Source: Thermococcus celericrescens
GTDB lineage: Archaea > Methanobacteriota_B > Thermococci > Thermococcales > Thermococcaceae
Length of the DNA: 64,000 bases
Reading direction: 5' to 3'
NCBI RefSeq assembly: GCF_001484195.1
Contig: NZ_LLYW01000018.1
Location: forward strand, 42,195 to 106,194
The notes beneath the pieces were generated by a model. The model ran no database searches. It saw nothing but the letters and a program-made list of their open reading frames with translations, and was not told the DNA's origin. Below, in pieces: positions 31,418 through 40,739 of the stretch (its first letter is position 1; each line of letters begins with the position of its first letter). The position numbers and the translations under genes are program-made.

Positions 31418-32593
31418 ATGAAAACCGTTGAGATAACCAGTGGTGTCCACTGGGTGGGGGCCAAGGATTGGGACAGGAAAATTTTCGATGCCCTCATTCC
31501 CCTGCCTCAGGGGACTTCCTACAACGCTTACTTGGTCGTGGGAAGCAAGAAAACCGCCCTCATAGACACGGTGAACCCCGGTTTTGAGGGTGAGCTTGAG
31601 GAGAAGATAAACGAAATAGCGGACGTGGCGGATATTGATTACATAGTTATGAACCACGCCGAACCCGACCATTCGGGCGCGATTCCGTACCTGCTGGAGA
31701 GGAATGAAAAGGCCGTGCTGGTTGCGACGAAGAAGGGTGCGGACATAGCGAGGGCCTATTATGATGTGCCGGAAGACAGGCTCATGGTCGTGAAGGACGG
31801 TGATGAGGTCTCCCTCGGTGGAAAGACGCTGCTGTTCATAGAGGCCCCGTGGCTCCACTGGCCAGAGACCATGTTCACCTACCTCGTGGAGGATAAAATA
31901 CTGTTTACCTGCGACTTCTTCGGGGCCCACCTCGCAAGGGGCTTTTACGATGATGATGTGCCAGACCTCCTGACACATGCCCAGAGATACTTCGGCGAGA
32001 TAATAATGCCCTTCTCGGTCATGGCGAGAAAAGCACTTCAGAAGATTGAGGGACTTGAGATAGAGATGATCGCCCCGAGCCATGGGCCCATATACAGGAA
32101 CCCTGGGAGGATAATTGAAGCTTATGAGCGGTGGAGCGGCGGTGAAACGCGGGAGAAGGTGCTCATAGCCTACGTGAGCATGTACGGCACCAACGAGAGG
32201 ATCGTGAAGGAACTCGCGGCCCGCTTAACTGCCGAGGGAATAGAGGTGGTCGTTTACAACCTTGTGAACTCGGACATAGGGGAGATAGCCAAAGACCTTG
32301 TGGATTCGAGGGCAATAGTGCTCGCCGCGCCCACCGTACTTGGAGGGGCCCACCCCCTGGCAGTTCATGCCGCATACCTCGTAAAAGCCCTCAGGCCGCC
32401 GGCCAGGTACGCGTTGATAATCGGCTCCCATGGGTGGCACGGGAAGAGCAATGAGGCTCTCCTCGAAGTTCTGAAGGGGTTAAACCTCGAGCTCCTGGGT
32501 ACGCTTGACGTCCACGCGAGGCCCGGGATGGGTGATTATAACGAACTCGTCAGGCTGACGAACCTGCTGATAAACAAGGTTAGGGAGGGATGA
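31418..32593 (+). CDS. flavodiiron protein (NO/O2 reductase, FprA-like)
   Basis: 391 residues. The N-terminal metallo-beta-lactamase domain has the di-iron ligands NHAEPDHSG (His80, Glu82, Asp84, His85), plus CDFFGAHLA and PSHGPIYR; the C-terminal flavodoxin domain binds FMN (VLIAYVSMYGTNERIVKELA, then APTVLGGAHPLAVHAAYLVK). Flavodiiron proteins reduce O2 to water or NO to N2O in the cytoplasm of anaerobes. It heads an operon with DUF438, a cupin and an M24-like protein. The shared operator with hcp points to control by the same regulator. Confidence 0.92.
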   Translation: MKTVEITSGVHWVGAKDWDRKIFDALIPLPQGTSYNAYLVVGSKKTALIDTVNPGFEGELEEKINEIADVADIDYIVMNHAEPDHSGAIPYLLERNEKAVLVATKKGADIARAYYDVPEDRLMVVKDGDEVSLGGKTLLFIEAPWLHWPETMFTYLVEDKILFTCDFFGAHLARGFYDDDVPDLLTHAQRYFGEIIMPFSVMARKALQKIEGLEIEMIAPSHGPIYRNPGRIIEAYERWSGGETREKVLIAYVSMYGTNERIVKELAARLTAEGIEVVVYNLVNSDIGEIAKDLVDSRAIVLAAPTVLGGAHPLAVHAAYLVKALRPPARYALIIGSHGWHGKSNEALLEVLKGLNLELLGTLDVHARPGMGDYNELVRLTNLLINKVREG

Positions 32594-33936
32594 AAATGAC
32601 TGAGTTGCTGAACAATCGCGAATACAAGAAGGAGCAGCTGAAGAAACTCCTTCTCAGAATTCATGAGGGAGAGGACGTTAATAAGCTCAAGGAAGAATTC
32701 CGCCAAGTTTTGAGCGGCATTTCGCCCCTTGAGATTCCAATCATAGAGCAGGAGCTCGTGAAGGAAGGAATTTCGGCCAAGGATATAGCGAAGATGTGTG
32801 ACCTGCACGTCGAACTCTTCAGGGAAGCCGTTAAGGGAACGGAGGAACTTGAGGAGAAAGACCTTCCCGACGGGCATCCGCTCAAGACGCTCTACCTCGA
32901 AAACAAGGAGATAATGAAGGACTCCGAGATGCTCAACCTCTACGCAAGAACCCTAGCAACGACCAAGGACGAGCGCATGAGGGAGGAAATACTCGGCGTT
33001 CTGGAGGAGCTCGTTGGCAACCTCAAGAGGGTTGGCTTCACCCACTACAATCGGGAGGAGATGCTCACCTTCCCCTACATTGAGCGCAGAGGTCTGACCG
33101 CGATAGCAACAGTTCTCTGGACGAAGCATGACGAAATCAGGTTCATGATAAAAAGGCTTGCAGAGCTTTTGAGGAAGAGGGACGAGATGCCCTGGGAAGA
33201 GTTCGTCGAGCGCTTTAAGGAAAAGGCGGGCGAGGCCTCCTTCGCGCTGAGCGACATGGTCTTCAGGGAGAACAACATCTACTACCCGACCCTTAAAGCT
33301 CTCCTGAGCGAGGGCGAGTGGAAAGCTATCCGTCAGCAGGAGGATGAGATTGGCTACTACAAGGTCGACCCGCCCGCCTGGGATCCCGGCGAGGACGTTA
33401 AACCGCTCCATCCCTGGGAAATCAATCCCGAACTGAGCGTTGAGGAGCTTCTGAACCTTCCAAAGGAGGTTCAGCAGGCATTGAAGGGCAGGCCGCTGGA
33501 GTTCGACAAGAGCCGGCTCCTGAGGGAGGGCGATATAGATCTTGGAACGGGCTTCCTCAGCCTGAAAGAGCTTAAAGCGATTTTTGAGGCCCTGCCGGTT
33601 GACGTGACCTTCATAGACAAGGACGACCGCGTTCGCTTCTTCTCGCCCGGCGAAAGGATATTCGCCAGAACTCCCTCCGTGCTCGGGAGGCCCGTCCAGC
33701 TCTGCCACCCGCCCAAGAGCGTTCACATCGTCAACAAGATACTCAAGGCCTTCAAGGAGGGCAGGAAGAAGGAGGCAACCTTCTGGCTCAGGCTCGGTCC
33801 GAAGTACGTTTACATCAAATACGTGCCCCTCTTTGACAAAAACGGGAACTACCTGGGAACGCTGGAGATTACCATGGACATCGAGCCATATAAGAAGATC
33901 GAGGGCGAGAAGAGACTGCTCGACTGGAGGGATTGA
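32590..33936 (+). CDS. DUF438/hemerythrin-like/PAS protein
   Basis: 448 residues in three parts: N-terminal DUF438 (about 1-100, KKLLLRIHEGEDVNKLKEEF, RQVLSGISPLEIPIIEQELV), a hemerythrin-like four-helix bundle (about 105-250, GHPLKTLYLENKEI, FTHYNREEMLTFPYIERRG, LWTKHDEIRFMI, FRENNIYYPTLKALL) whose His/Glu could bind di-iron, and a C-terminal PAS domain (about 340-435, VTFIDKDDRVRFFSPGERIF, FWLRLGPKYVYIKYVPLF). Probably senses or handles O2/NO with the flavodiiron protein. ATG overlaps that gene's stop (ATGA). Confidence 0.85.
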   Translation: MKMTELLNNREYKKEQLKKLLLRIHEGEDVNKLKEEFRQVLSGISPLEIPIIEQELVKEGISAKDIAKMCDLHVELFREAVKGTEELEEKDLPDGHPLKTLYLENKEIMKDSEMLNLYARTLATTKDERMREEILGVLEELVGNLKRVGFTHYNREEMLTFPYIERRGLTAIATVLWTKHDEIRFMIKRLAELLRKRDEMPWEEFVERFKEKAGEASFALSDMVFRENNIYYPTLKALLSEGEWKAIRQQEDEIGYYKVDPPAWDPGEDVKPLHPWEINPELSVEELLNLPKEVQQALKGRPLEFDKSRLLREGDIDLGTGFLSLKELKAIFEALPVDVTFIDKDDRVRFFSPGERIFARTPSVLGRPVQLCHPPKSVHIVNKILKAFKEGRKKEATFWLRLGPKYVYIKYVPLFDKNGNYLGTLEITMDIEPYKKIEGEKRLLDWRD

Positions 33937-33937
33937 G

Positions 33938-34249
33938 ATGATCGTTGTTAGAGTTGAGGACGCCCCGCGGGTGGACAACCCACACGGAGTGGATGTGAGA
34001 AAGCTGATGGATGAGAAAAGTGCCCAGATATTTTACATAACCCTGAAACCGGGAGAGAGTCTGAAGAGACACACAACGCCGGTTGATGCTTTCCTCTACG
34101 TCCTCAAGGGCAGGGGCATCGTGGAGGTCGGCGACGAAAGGGCAGAGATTAAGAAGGGAACCGCCGTATATCTCCCGAAGGAAGTGCCGCATGCGGTTTC
34201 CAACGGGGGAAGCCTTGACATGGCATTCCTCGTTATCAAGGTGATGTAA
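33938..34249 (+). CDS. small cupin protein
   Basis: 103 residues forming a single cupin barrel: FYITLKPGESLKRHTTPVDA, FLYVLKGRGIVEVGDERAEI, GTAVYLPKEVPHAVSNGG. His in KRHTTP and PHAVSN are the likely metal ligands. ATG 33938 comes one base after the DUF438 stop. The substrate is unknown; it belongs to the flavodiiron operon by spacing. A start at 33833 in the same frame is inside the upstream gene. Confidence 0.8.
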   Translation: MIVVRVEDAPRVDNPHGVDVRKLMDEKSAQIFYITLKPGESLKRHTTPVDAFLYVLKGRGIVEVGDERAEIKKGTAVYLPKEVPHAVSNGGSLDMAFLVIKVM

Positions 34250-35326
34250 ATGCGTGGGAATCCCGAAATTTTCAAAAGACGTGTGGAGCGCTTTCAGGAA
34301 CTCCTTAGGAAGAACGAGATAGACGGGGCAGTGATAAGAACCCTTTCCAGCTTCATATACTTCACCGGAACCAAGTGGCTCCGGCCGAGTCTCCTTATCC
34401 CGGCCGAGGGAGAGCCAGTGGTTTACGTTGTTAAAGGTGAAGCCGAGCTTTTCAGGGAGAAGAGCTGGATCGAGAACGTCGTGGAGTTCCAGAAGGTAGA
34501 GGACCTGATGGCTGGCGTCGTGAGCTGGATCCACAGGAACGGCATGGAACGGGTCGGCCTTGAGTTCGGGGTAGAGCGCGACGCTTACCTCATATTCCTC
34601 AAGATATTCGAGCGCCTCAACCCGACCATCGAGATAGTGGACATCCTCGACCTCACGATGGGGCTGAGGATGATAAAGGAAGACTGGGAGCTAGACAACA
34701 TCAGGAAAGCTGGAAAAATCGCAGGGCGGGGCATGAAGGTCGCCGAGGAGGTCATAAAGCCGGGCCTCAGCGAGCTGGAGATAGCGGCTGAAGTCGTAAG
34801 GGAGCTCATGCTCAGTGGCAGTGAAGACCCGAAGGTTTACGTTTCAACGACGCCGAGGGCTCACGCCGAGCCCTTCCGCGACCTCAGGGTCCCCGAAAAT
34901 GGCATTGTTACCGTCGTTATAGGAGCCGACTGGAACCACTACTACGCGAACATGGCCAGGACTTTCGTTGTAGGAGAGCCGGGCGAAAGGGTCAGGGAAG
35001 CCATCGAGGTTAAGGAGGAGGCGTACAGGATTGCACTTGAGGAGACGAGGGTTGGCGTTGCATTGAACACCATCGAGAAGAAACTCGCGAACTTCTTCAG
35101 GGAGAGGGGCTTTGGGGAAGCTTACATAGCCGGCTACACCCACGGCGTCGGCCTGTTAATCGAGGAGCCTCCTATAACCACTATCATCGTCCCGCAGAGG
35201 GCCACCAAAGTCCAGGAGAACATGGTTCTTACGATAATACACCCGCCCCTCATGATTCCGGAGGGAGCGGTAAAGCACGAGGACACCTACATAGTCAAAA
35301 AAGGTGGGCTCGAGAGGGTGACCTAA
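34250..35326 (+). CDS. M24-fold (Xaa-Pro peptidase-like) protein with incomplete metal site
   Basis: 358 residues: creatinase-like N-terminal domain (about 1-130, NEIDGAVIRTLSSFIYFTGT) and pita-bread domain (about 140-358). In active enzymes the metal ligands are D-D-H-E-E. Here the first pair reads GADWNHYYANMARTFVVG, with Asn where the second Asp is expected, the His is kept (GYTHGVGLLIEEPP), and the region normally EPG reads TIIHPPLMIPEG, lacking the Glu. It is therefore probably not a standard metallopeptidase. ATG directly follows the cupin stop. Confidence 0.8.
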   Translation: MRGNPEIFKRRVERFQELLRKNEIDGAVIRTLSSFIYFTGTKWLRPSLLIPAEGEPVVYVVKGEAELFREKSWIENVVEFQKVEDLMAGVVSWIHRNGMERVGLEFGVERDAYLIFLKIFERLNPTIEIVDILDLTMGLRMIKEDWELDNIRKAGKIAGRGMKVAEEVIKPGLSELEIAAEVVRELMLSGSEDPKVYVSTTPRAHAEPFRDLRVPENGIVTVVIGADWNHYYANMARTFVVGEPGERVREAIEVKEEAYRIALEETRVGVALNTIEKKLANFFRERGFGEAYIAGYTHGVGLLIEEPPITTIIVPQRATKVQENMVLTIIHPPLMIPEGAVKHEDTYIVKKGGLERVT

Positions 35327-35784
35327 AACACCCTCGCGTAGCCCCACTTCCTCACGCTCGTCAGGATTGACGTTTCCGTGCTCCTCAACCCCTCTATTTT
35401 TCCCAGCTTTTCTATGAGGAAGCTCTCGAGCTCCTGAAGGTCCTTGACGGTCACCTGCATGAGTATGTCGTGCGCTCCGGTGGCGATTCCGAGAACATCC
35501 ACTTCCGGCAGTTTGCTCAGCTCCTCCGCGGCCTTCTTGACCCTGCTCGGCTCAACGTCGACCGCTATGAAAGCCACTATCGAGTAGCCCGCCTTGAAGG
35601 GATTTATGAGCGCGGAGAACTTTCTTATAACACCCCTCTCGACGAGCTTCTTTACCCTGAGCCTGACCGTCGATTCCGGCACCTTGAGGCGTCTCGCTAT
35701 CTCGGAGTAGCTGGCCCGCCCGTCCTCCTGGAGGATGTGGAGTATCATCCTGTCCAGTTCGTCAAGGTGCTCACTAGTCCGCAT
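35323..35784 (-). CDS. Lrp/AsnC family transcriptional regulator
   Basis: 153 residues. N-terminal winged HTH (LDELDRMILHILQEDGRASY, SEIARRLKVPESTVRLRVKK) and C-terminal RAM/ligand domain (GYSIVAFIAVDVEPSRVKKA, VLGIATGAHDILMQVTVKDL). Lrp-type proteins form octamers and respond to amino acids. It is divergent from a class III aminotransferase, and inverted TAGCAA/TTGCTA sequences lie in the gap, so it probably regulates that gene and itself. Its end overlaps the M24-like gene by four bases. Confidence 0.88.
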   Translation of the reverse strand: MRTSEHLDELDRMILHILQEDGRASYSEIARRLKVPESTVRLRVKKLVERGVIRKFSALINPFKAGYSIVAFIAVDVEPSRVKKAAEELSKLPEVDVLGIATGAHDILMQVTVKDLQELESFLIEKLGKIEGLRSTETSILTSVRKWGYARVF

Positions 35785-35805
35785 TTTCTCACCCCAATTC
35801 TTGTC

Positions 35806-35872
35806 AATATTTCGCTATTCTTTTAACCTTTTCTACGAAATTAGCAAAATTCTGGCGAAATTGCTATTAATT
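35806..35872. promoter_or_regulatory. divergent promoters with Lrp-type operator
   Basis: TAGCAA (35842-35847) and TTGCTA (35861-35866) form an inverted repeat with a 13-base spacer, the geometry of Lrp sites. It overlaps TATTAATT, the likely TATA box of the aminotransferase gene (about 35865-35872). A related TCGCTATT at 35812-35819 lies next to the minus-strand TATA GGTTAAAAGA of the regulator, suggesting autoregulation. Confidence 0.55.
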
Positions 35873-35900
35873 CCAAGCGCGTATAGCATACGGTGGGAAC

Positions 35901-37244
35901 ATGGGTTATCCCGGAAACAAGGAGGAAGTTCTGGAGCGCTATTCAAGGGTTTTTCCGAGGTCAGCGCGCGTCACCTACGCCCCGATAGTGGGTGTTAAGG
36001 CGGATAACGCCCGCGTCTGGGACATTGAGGGCAGGGAGTACATAGACTTCCTGAGCGATGCCGCCGTTCAGAACGTCGGCCACAACAACCCCCGCGTTGT
36101 CCAGGCGATAAAGGAGCAGGCAGACAGACTGATCCACTTCACGTTTATCTACGGCTTCCCGGTTGAGCCGCTCCTCCTGGCCGAGAAGCTCGCCGAGATA
36201 GCACCGATTGATAGTCCGAAGGTCAGCCTTGGTACGAGCGGAAGCGACGCCAACGATGGGGCGATAAAACTCGCGAGGGCCTACACGCGGAGGAGAACGA
36301 TACTCAGCTACCTCAGGAGCTATTACGGGGCAACCTACGGCGCGATGAGTATAACGGGCCTCGACTTCGAGGTTCGCTCCATAGTCGGTGAGCTGAGCGG
36401 TGTCCACTACATCCCGTACCCCAACTGCTACCGCTGTCCCTTCGGGAAGGAGCCAAAGACCTGCAAAATGGAGTGCGTCTCCTACATTAAGGAGAAGTTC
36501 GAGGGAGAGGTTTACGCCAAAGGAACGGCCGCTCTCTTCGCCGAGCCGATACAGGGCGATGCCGGAATGGTCGTTCCGCCGCAGGATTACTTCAGGAGGG
36601 TCAAGAGGATCCTCGACGAGCACGGAATTCTCCTCATAGTGGACGAGGTTCAGAGCGGCATGGGGAGAACAGGCAAATGGTTCGCGATAGAGCACTTCGG
36701 GGTCACGCCCGACGTCATAACGATAGCCAAACCCCTCGGCGGTGGACTGCCCATAAGCGCGATAATAGGGCGCTCCGACGTCATGGACTCCCTCCCGTCG
36801 CTTGGACACACTTTCACCCTCAGCGGCAATCCCGTGACGAGCAGGGCGGCCCTGGCGGTTATCGAGGAGATAGAGGAGAAGGACCTGCTCAGGAGGGCGG
36901 AGAGGCTTGGGGAGTACACTAGAAAGAGGCTCGAAAAGATGAAGGAGGAACACGAGCTCATCGGCGACGTTCGCGGCCTCGGCTTGATGCTCGGCGTTGA
37001 TCTCGTTAAGGATAGGGAGACCAAGGCGAGGGCCTACGAGGAGGCCAGGAAGGTCGTCTGGCGCGCCTACGAGCTCGGACTCGTGCTGGCGTTCCTGCAG
37101 GGCAACGTGCTGAGGATTCAGCCGCCCCTCACGATAGAGGAGGAACTCCTCGAGGAGGGCCTCGACAGGCTGGAGCGGGCGATAGCCGACGTGGAGGATG
37201 GTAAGGTTCCGGACGAGGTTCTGACGAAGGTTCAGGGCTGGTGA
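35901..37244 (+). CDS. class III PLP-dependent aminotransferase/racemase
   Basis: 447 residues of the acetylornithine/GABA aminotransferase family (fold type I). Landmarks: [39 protein letters not shown] (PLP phosphate site), [20 protein letters not shown] (Asp binding the pyridine N), [19 protein letters not shown] with the Schiff-base Lys. [18 protein letters not shown] insert is typical of the archaeal subfamily that includes amino-acid racemases of Pyrococcus, so transaminase versus racemase cannot be decided. ATG 35901 follows GGTGGGAAC. Confidence 0.85.
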   Translation: MGYPGNKEEVLERYSRVFPRSARVTYAPIVGVKADNARVWDIEGREYIDFLSDAAVQNVGHNNPRVVQAIKEQADRLIHFTFIYGFPVEPLLLAEKLAEIAPIDSPKVSLGTSGSDANDGAIKLARAYTRRRTILSYLRSYYGATYGAMSITGLDFEVRSIVGELSGVHYIPYPNCYRCPFGKEPKTCKMECVSYIKEKFEGEVYAKGTAALFAEPIQGDAGMVVPPQDYFRRVKRILDEHGILLIVDEVQSGMGRTGKWFAIEHFGVTPDVITIAKPLGGGLPISAIIGRSDVMDSLPSLGHTFTLSGNPVTSRAALAVIEEIEEKDLLRRAERLGEYTRKRLEKMKEEHELIGDVRGLGLMLGVDLVKDRETKARAYEEARKVVWRAYELGLVLAFLQGNVLRIQPPLTIEEELLEEGLDRLERAIADVEDGKVPDEVLTKVQGW

Positions 37245-37275
37245 TTGACATAAGTATGTTTATTTTTTCCTTCTC

Positions 37276-37293
37276 CGAAAACTTTTTAAACAA
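37276..37293 (+). promoter_or_regulatory. promoter of the NCS2 permease gene
   Basis: CCGAAAACTTTTTAAAC gives BRE plus TATA, about 30 bases before the ATG at 37321; no ribosome-binding site is seen, so a short or leaderless transcript is likely. Confidence 0.5.
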
Positions 37294-37320
37294 ACTCCTA
37301 CACAGCTTGAGCGGGCTTCA

Positions 37321-38622
37321 ATGGAAACCCTGGAAACCATGAAAGGACCGGTACTGAAGGTTGGAATCGAGGATAAGGTTGAACCTTCAAAGGCTTTGGT
37401 TTTTGGCCTTCAGCATGTTCTCGCGATGTTCGGTGCCACCGTCACCGTGCCCCTGGTCGTTGGGGGCGCCGTTGGTCTGAGCGGCTCTGAGATTGCCCTC
37501 ATGATACAGGCTGTTCTGCTGGCGATGGGCATCGCAACGCTGCTCCAGACGACGATAGGCTCCCGCTACCCGATAGTGCAGGGCTCAAGCTTCGCCTTTA
37601 TTCCAGGCCTCATAGCGATTGGCTCGAGCCTCGGAATGGCTGCGGTTCAGGGTGCGCTAATCGTTGGGGGTTTGATAGAGGCCGCCATCGGATGGCTCGG
37701 GATAATCGGGAAGGTCAGGAAGCTCTTCACTCCGCTGGTCACGGGCGTCACGATAACGCTGATAGGCTTCAGCCTGGCCGACGTTGCGATAAAGAACTTC
37801 TTCAACTTCTACGCAGACCCATCCGGGGGAACCATCGCCAGGGCAACCCTGGTCGCGGTCATAACTTTCCTCACGACGGTTTTCGTTGCCCTGCGGGCGA
37901 AGGGAAGTCTAAAGGCGATGCCGGTCGTTGTGGGGGCAGCCGTGGGATACCTGGTGAGCGTTCCCCTCGGCCTCACGGACTTCGGGCTCGTAAAGAGCCT
38001 GCCCATCGTGAGCGTCCCAAGGCCCTTCCCGTGGGGCGAGCCGATATTCGACACCACGGCGATAGTCCTGCTCCTCTTCGCCTTCATGGTGAGCATCATA
38101 GAGAGCGTCGGGGACTACCACGCGATAGCCACCGTCACGGGCTCGGACATAACGGGCAAGCACATAGCAAGGGGAATCGGCAGCGAAGGCCTGGCCTGTT
38201 CGATAGCTGGCCTCCTCGGCGCGTGTGGAACGACGAGCTACTCTGAGAATATAGGCGTGGTGGCCCTCACGAAGGTAGGGAGCAGGTACGTGGTGCAGAT
38301 AGGGGCGGTTATTCTGATCCTCCTCTCCCTGGTTCCGAAGTTCGGAGGGGTTCTCGCCTCAATGCCAGCCCCGGTTCTTGGCGGCCTGACCCTGGCACTG
38401 TACGGAATGATAAGCGTCACAGGTTTGAGGCTGATAAAGGAGAGGGTCGAGTTCAACGACAGGAACACGCTGATACTGGCCGCCGCACTGATAGCCGGCC
38501 TCGGCGCGCCCCAGCTCCCGGCGGAGTTCCTGGCGGCCTTCCCGAAGATAGTCGCCAGCATCCTTGAGTCTGGAATGGCGGTCGGAGCGCTCACAGCGAT
38601 AGTGCTCGACAGGCTCCTCTGA
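37321..38622 (+). CDS. uracil/xanthine permease (NCS2 family)
   Basis: 433 residues with about 12-14 membrane helices, a nucleobase:cation symporter of the UraA/XanQ type. Signatures: FGLQHVLAMFGATVTVPLVV, YPIVQGSSFAFIPGLIAIG, SIIESVGDYHAIATVTGSDI (substrate-binding helix 8 with Glu), GTTSYSENIGVVALTKVGSR (helix 10). Uracil is the most likely substrate but the family also carries xanthine. ATG 37321; an internal ATG at 37339 is possible. Confidence 0.88.
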   Translation: METLETMKGPVLKVGIEDKVEPSKALVFGLQHVLAMFGATVTVPLVVGGAVGLSGSEIALMIQAVLLAMGIATLLQTTIGSRYPIVQGSSFAFIPGLIAIGSSLGMAAVQGALIVGGLIEAAIGWLGIIGKVRKLFTPLVTGVTITLIGFSLADVAIKNFFNFYADPSGGTIARATLVAVITFLTTVFVALRAKGSLKAMPVVVGAAVGYLVSVPLGLTDFGLVKSLPIVSVPRPFPWGEPIFDTTAIVLLLFAFMVSIIESVGDYHAIATVTGSDITGKHIARGIGSEGLACSIAGLLGACGTTSYSENIGVVALTKVGSRYVVQIGAVILILLSLVPKFGGVLASMPAPVLGGLTLALYGMISVTGLRLIKERVEFNDRNTLILAAALIAGLGAPQLPAEFLAAFPKIVASILESGMAVGALTAIVLDRLL

Positions 38623-38656
38623 TTCTCTTTTTATTGTCTGAAAAAGAAGAGAAAAT
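38622..38656. terminator. bidirectional T-rich terminator with inverted repeat
   Basis: Between two convergent genes, TTCTCTTTTT and AAAAAGAAGAGAA form an inverted repeat with a short loop, giving a U-run at the end of both transcripts. Confidence 0.55.
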
Positions 38657-39285
38657 CAGTAGGCGACCAGAACTGGGCCCTCTGCCTGTCCCGTTTCAAT
38701 CTCCTTCGGCATCTTACTGAAGGCCATGATGGCCATTATCCTACCGATAAGGAGGAGTATTGCGCCCACGATGACGATTAAAGTTACAGCACCCCACTTC
38801 ATCCAAGTCGAGGCGTCATTGAACTCCTTAACCCCAGTTATCTCGTACATCACCGCCCAGGCGCGGCTCTTGAAGTAGGCTCCGAGGGCGATGAAGACCA
38901 GCATCGTAAAGGCCCCCAGCAGGATAAGCCCGAGTGAGGCCTCATCCCCGTTTTCTATGAACTCTGCGTTTTCTCCGGGGGTGACCATCTGAACGCCCTC
39001 CCCGTGGAAGGTTGAGCTTTCGTGGAGCGATGTTAAGCCAACGGCGCCGAGGACGAAGATCACGAGAACTATCAGGCCCATGACGTTGAAGACCGCACCG
39101 ATGAGATAGTTCCTGAAGGGTCTGCCGTTGTTGAACTTATCCCCTATGCCGTGGAGGGCCATGAGAACGAGGATGAAGCCCACTATGGAGAGTATCGCTC
39201 CAATGTACGGGATGAAGCCGCTGACTAGGGCCAGGAGGAGCCCCCACATTCCCATCTCCCTTTCACGTTCAACCCTTACTATCAT
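38656..39285 (-). CDS. DUF996 membrane protein
   Basis: About 209 residues, five membrane helices (MWGLLLALVSGFIPYIGAIL, NYLIGAVFNVMGLIVLVIFV, LILLGAFTMLVFIALGAYF, WGAVTLIVIVGAILLLIGRI). The AL-GIGDKFN-GRPFRNYLIG motif matches its neighbour at 39335 and the archaeal DUF996 family of unknown function. ATG 39285 follows GGTGG; the open frame to 39444 overlaps the neighbour and is rejected. Confidence 0.75.
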   Translation of the reverse strand: MIVRVEREREMGMWGLLLALVSGFIPYIGAILSIVGFILVLMALHGIGDKFNNGRPFRNYLIGAVFNVMGLIVLVIFVLGAVGLTSLHESSTFHGEGVQMVTPGENAEFIENGDEASLGLILLGAFTMLVFIALGAYFKSRAWAVMYEITGVKEFNDASTWMKWGAVTLIVIVGAILLLIGRIMAIMAFSKMPKEIETGQAEGPVLVAY

Positions 39286-39334
39286 TGTACCACCATATAT
39301 GAAATCAACATCAACTCTTAAAAAAATTAATGCA

Positions 39335-39925
39335 TCAGGAAATAACCAGTGTTCCGGATTCGTTTGAACGCTCCAGCTCCTCCGGAAGGTTGGCGAAGGC
39401 CAGTATCTGGTACACCGCCGCGACGAGGAGCAGGACGAGGCCAATGACGACTATCGCCAGTATCGCACCCCACATGAGCCACGTGGCGGTCTTATCGAAC
39501 TCCTCGACGCCGGTGAGTTCGTACGTAGCGCGCCAGGCCCTGATGGTGAAGTATATGCCGACTATTGCCGCGGCCAGGAGCACCAGCAATCCCGTGCCGA
39601 GAAGGCTGATGCCAACCAGGGATACGGAGTCCCCATTCTCAACGAACGATGGTATGGACAGGGCACCGATTATAACGAGAACCGCGGCCAGTATCAGTCC
39701 GGCTATTCCAGCGATGACTGAGTAAAGGTAGTACCTAAAGGGCCTGTCGTCTCCCAGCTTGTCACCTATCCCTTTGAGGGCGAGCAGAATAAGCACCTGC
39801 CCGACGAGGGAGATGGCCCCCATGAACGTCCCGATGTACGGGATTATCCCGAGGAATCCCCCGGCGAGCACAAGAACCGAACCTATCAACCCGTAGTTCT
39901 TTTCATTTTTCAGACTCACAGCCAC
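39335..39925 (-). CDS. DUF996 membrane protein (paralogue)
   Basis: 196 residues, paralogue of the gene at 38656: LALKGIGDKLGDDRPFRYYL then YSVIAGIAGLILAAVLVIIG, and EFDKTATWLMWGAILAIVVI. Five or six membrane helices. GTG 39925 is preceded by GGAGGGAGG. Tandem duplication of a DUF996 gene; function unknown. Confidence 0.75.
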   Translation of the reverse strand: MAVSLKNEKNYGLIGSVLVLAGGFLGIIPYIGTFMGAISLVGQVLILLALKGIGDKLGDDRPFRYYLYSVIAGIAGLILAAVLVIIGALSIPSFVENGDSVSLVGISLLGTGLLVLLAAAIVGIYFTIRAWRATYELTGVEEFDKTATWLMWGAILAIVVIGLVLLLVAAVYQILAFANLPEELERSNESGTLVIS

Positions 39926-40038
39926 ATTGCCTCCCTCCGATAGTTGTGTGCGATTATAACTTTAAAGGGTTACGCTGGGAGGCTGATACCGGTACGGCGA
40001 TCCGGGAGAATAGAAAAGGGGAGAATAACAAAAAACGC

Positions 40039-40734
40039 TCACTCGGTTCCCTTCTTCTCCGCAGCCTTCTCAGTAGGCTTAGCTTCCTTCTTTTCGGCCG
40101 GTTTGGCAGCCTCTTTCTTCTCAGGGGCCTTGGCCGGCGTCGGCTTCTTGGGCGGCCTCAGACCGTAGCCGAGTATCTTGAACTCTATCTTGTCGCCGTC
40201 GCGGAGGTGGTAGATGTGTGTACCGTCCTCCAGCTTCTCGATCTTGACCACCGGGAAGCGGTAGTCCCTGAACTTCTCGTTGAGCTCTTTGACCTTCTTC
40301 GGGTCTATGGGCACCCAGTCGTAGAGCTCCAGGTCCTCCTCCAGGCCGCCGGTGGTGAGGTAGTAGTTCTCGGTGAAGTCAAGGGCACCGGTCGGGCAGA
40401 CGTCGACACAGAACTGGCAGAATGTGCACCTGCCGTAGTCCACCTTCGGGTGCGGCCTCTTCTCCATCTTGCCATCTACTTCCATCCATGTCATCTCTAT
40501 AGCCCTGGCTGGACATATCTGGCCGCAGAAGTTACAGCCGACGCAGGTCTTCCAGTTCAGCGTGTGGAATCCCCTGTACTTTGGTGCCGGCTCTATCTGC
40601 TCGAAGGGTATCTTGATGGTAACCGGCTTTTTGAAGAGGTACTTGATGCCCATCCACGGCTTGACGAATGATTTCTTGAGCTTGACCTTCTCCTCGCCGA
40701 CGACCCTAACCTTTGGCTTCTCAACGCTCTCCAT
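40039..40734 (-). CDS. mbxN: Mbx/MBS ferredoxin-like subunit (NuoI-type)
   Basis: About 231 residues, last gene of the 13-gene operon. Two 4Fe-4S motifs, CVGCNFCGQICPARAIEM and CTFCQFCVDVCPTGALDF, wire electrons from reduced ferredoxin to the catalytic module on the cytoplasmic side. An extra C-terminal tail of Lys, Ala, Pro and Glu (about the last 40 residues) has no known role. ATG 40734 follows GGTGATG. Confidence 0.85.
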   Translation of the reverse strand: MESVEKPKVRVVGEEKVKLKKSFVKPWMGIKYLFKKPVTIKIPFEQIEPAPKYRGFHTLNWKTCVGCNFCGQICPARAIEMTWMEVDGKMEKRPHPKVDYGRCTFCQFCVDVCPTGALDFTENYYLTTGGLEEDLELYDWVPIDPKKVKELNEKFRDYRFPVVKIEKLEDGTHIYHLRDGDKIEFKILGYGLRPPKKPTPAKAPEKKEAAKPAEKKEAKPTEKAAEKKGTE

Positions 40735-40739
40735 TTTCA

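Noticed and set aside
37246..37262. TGACATAAGTATG as a further copy of the hcp-type operator before the NCS2 permease
   Set aside because: Only one arm matches and it lies well upstream of the TATA box.
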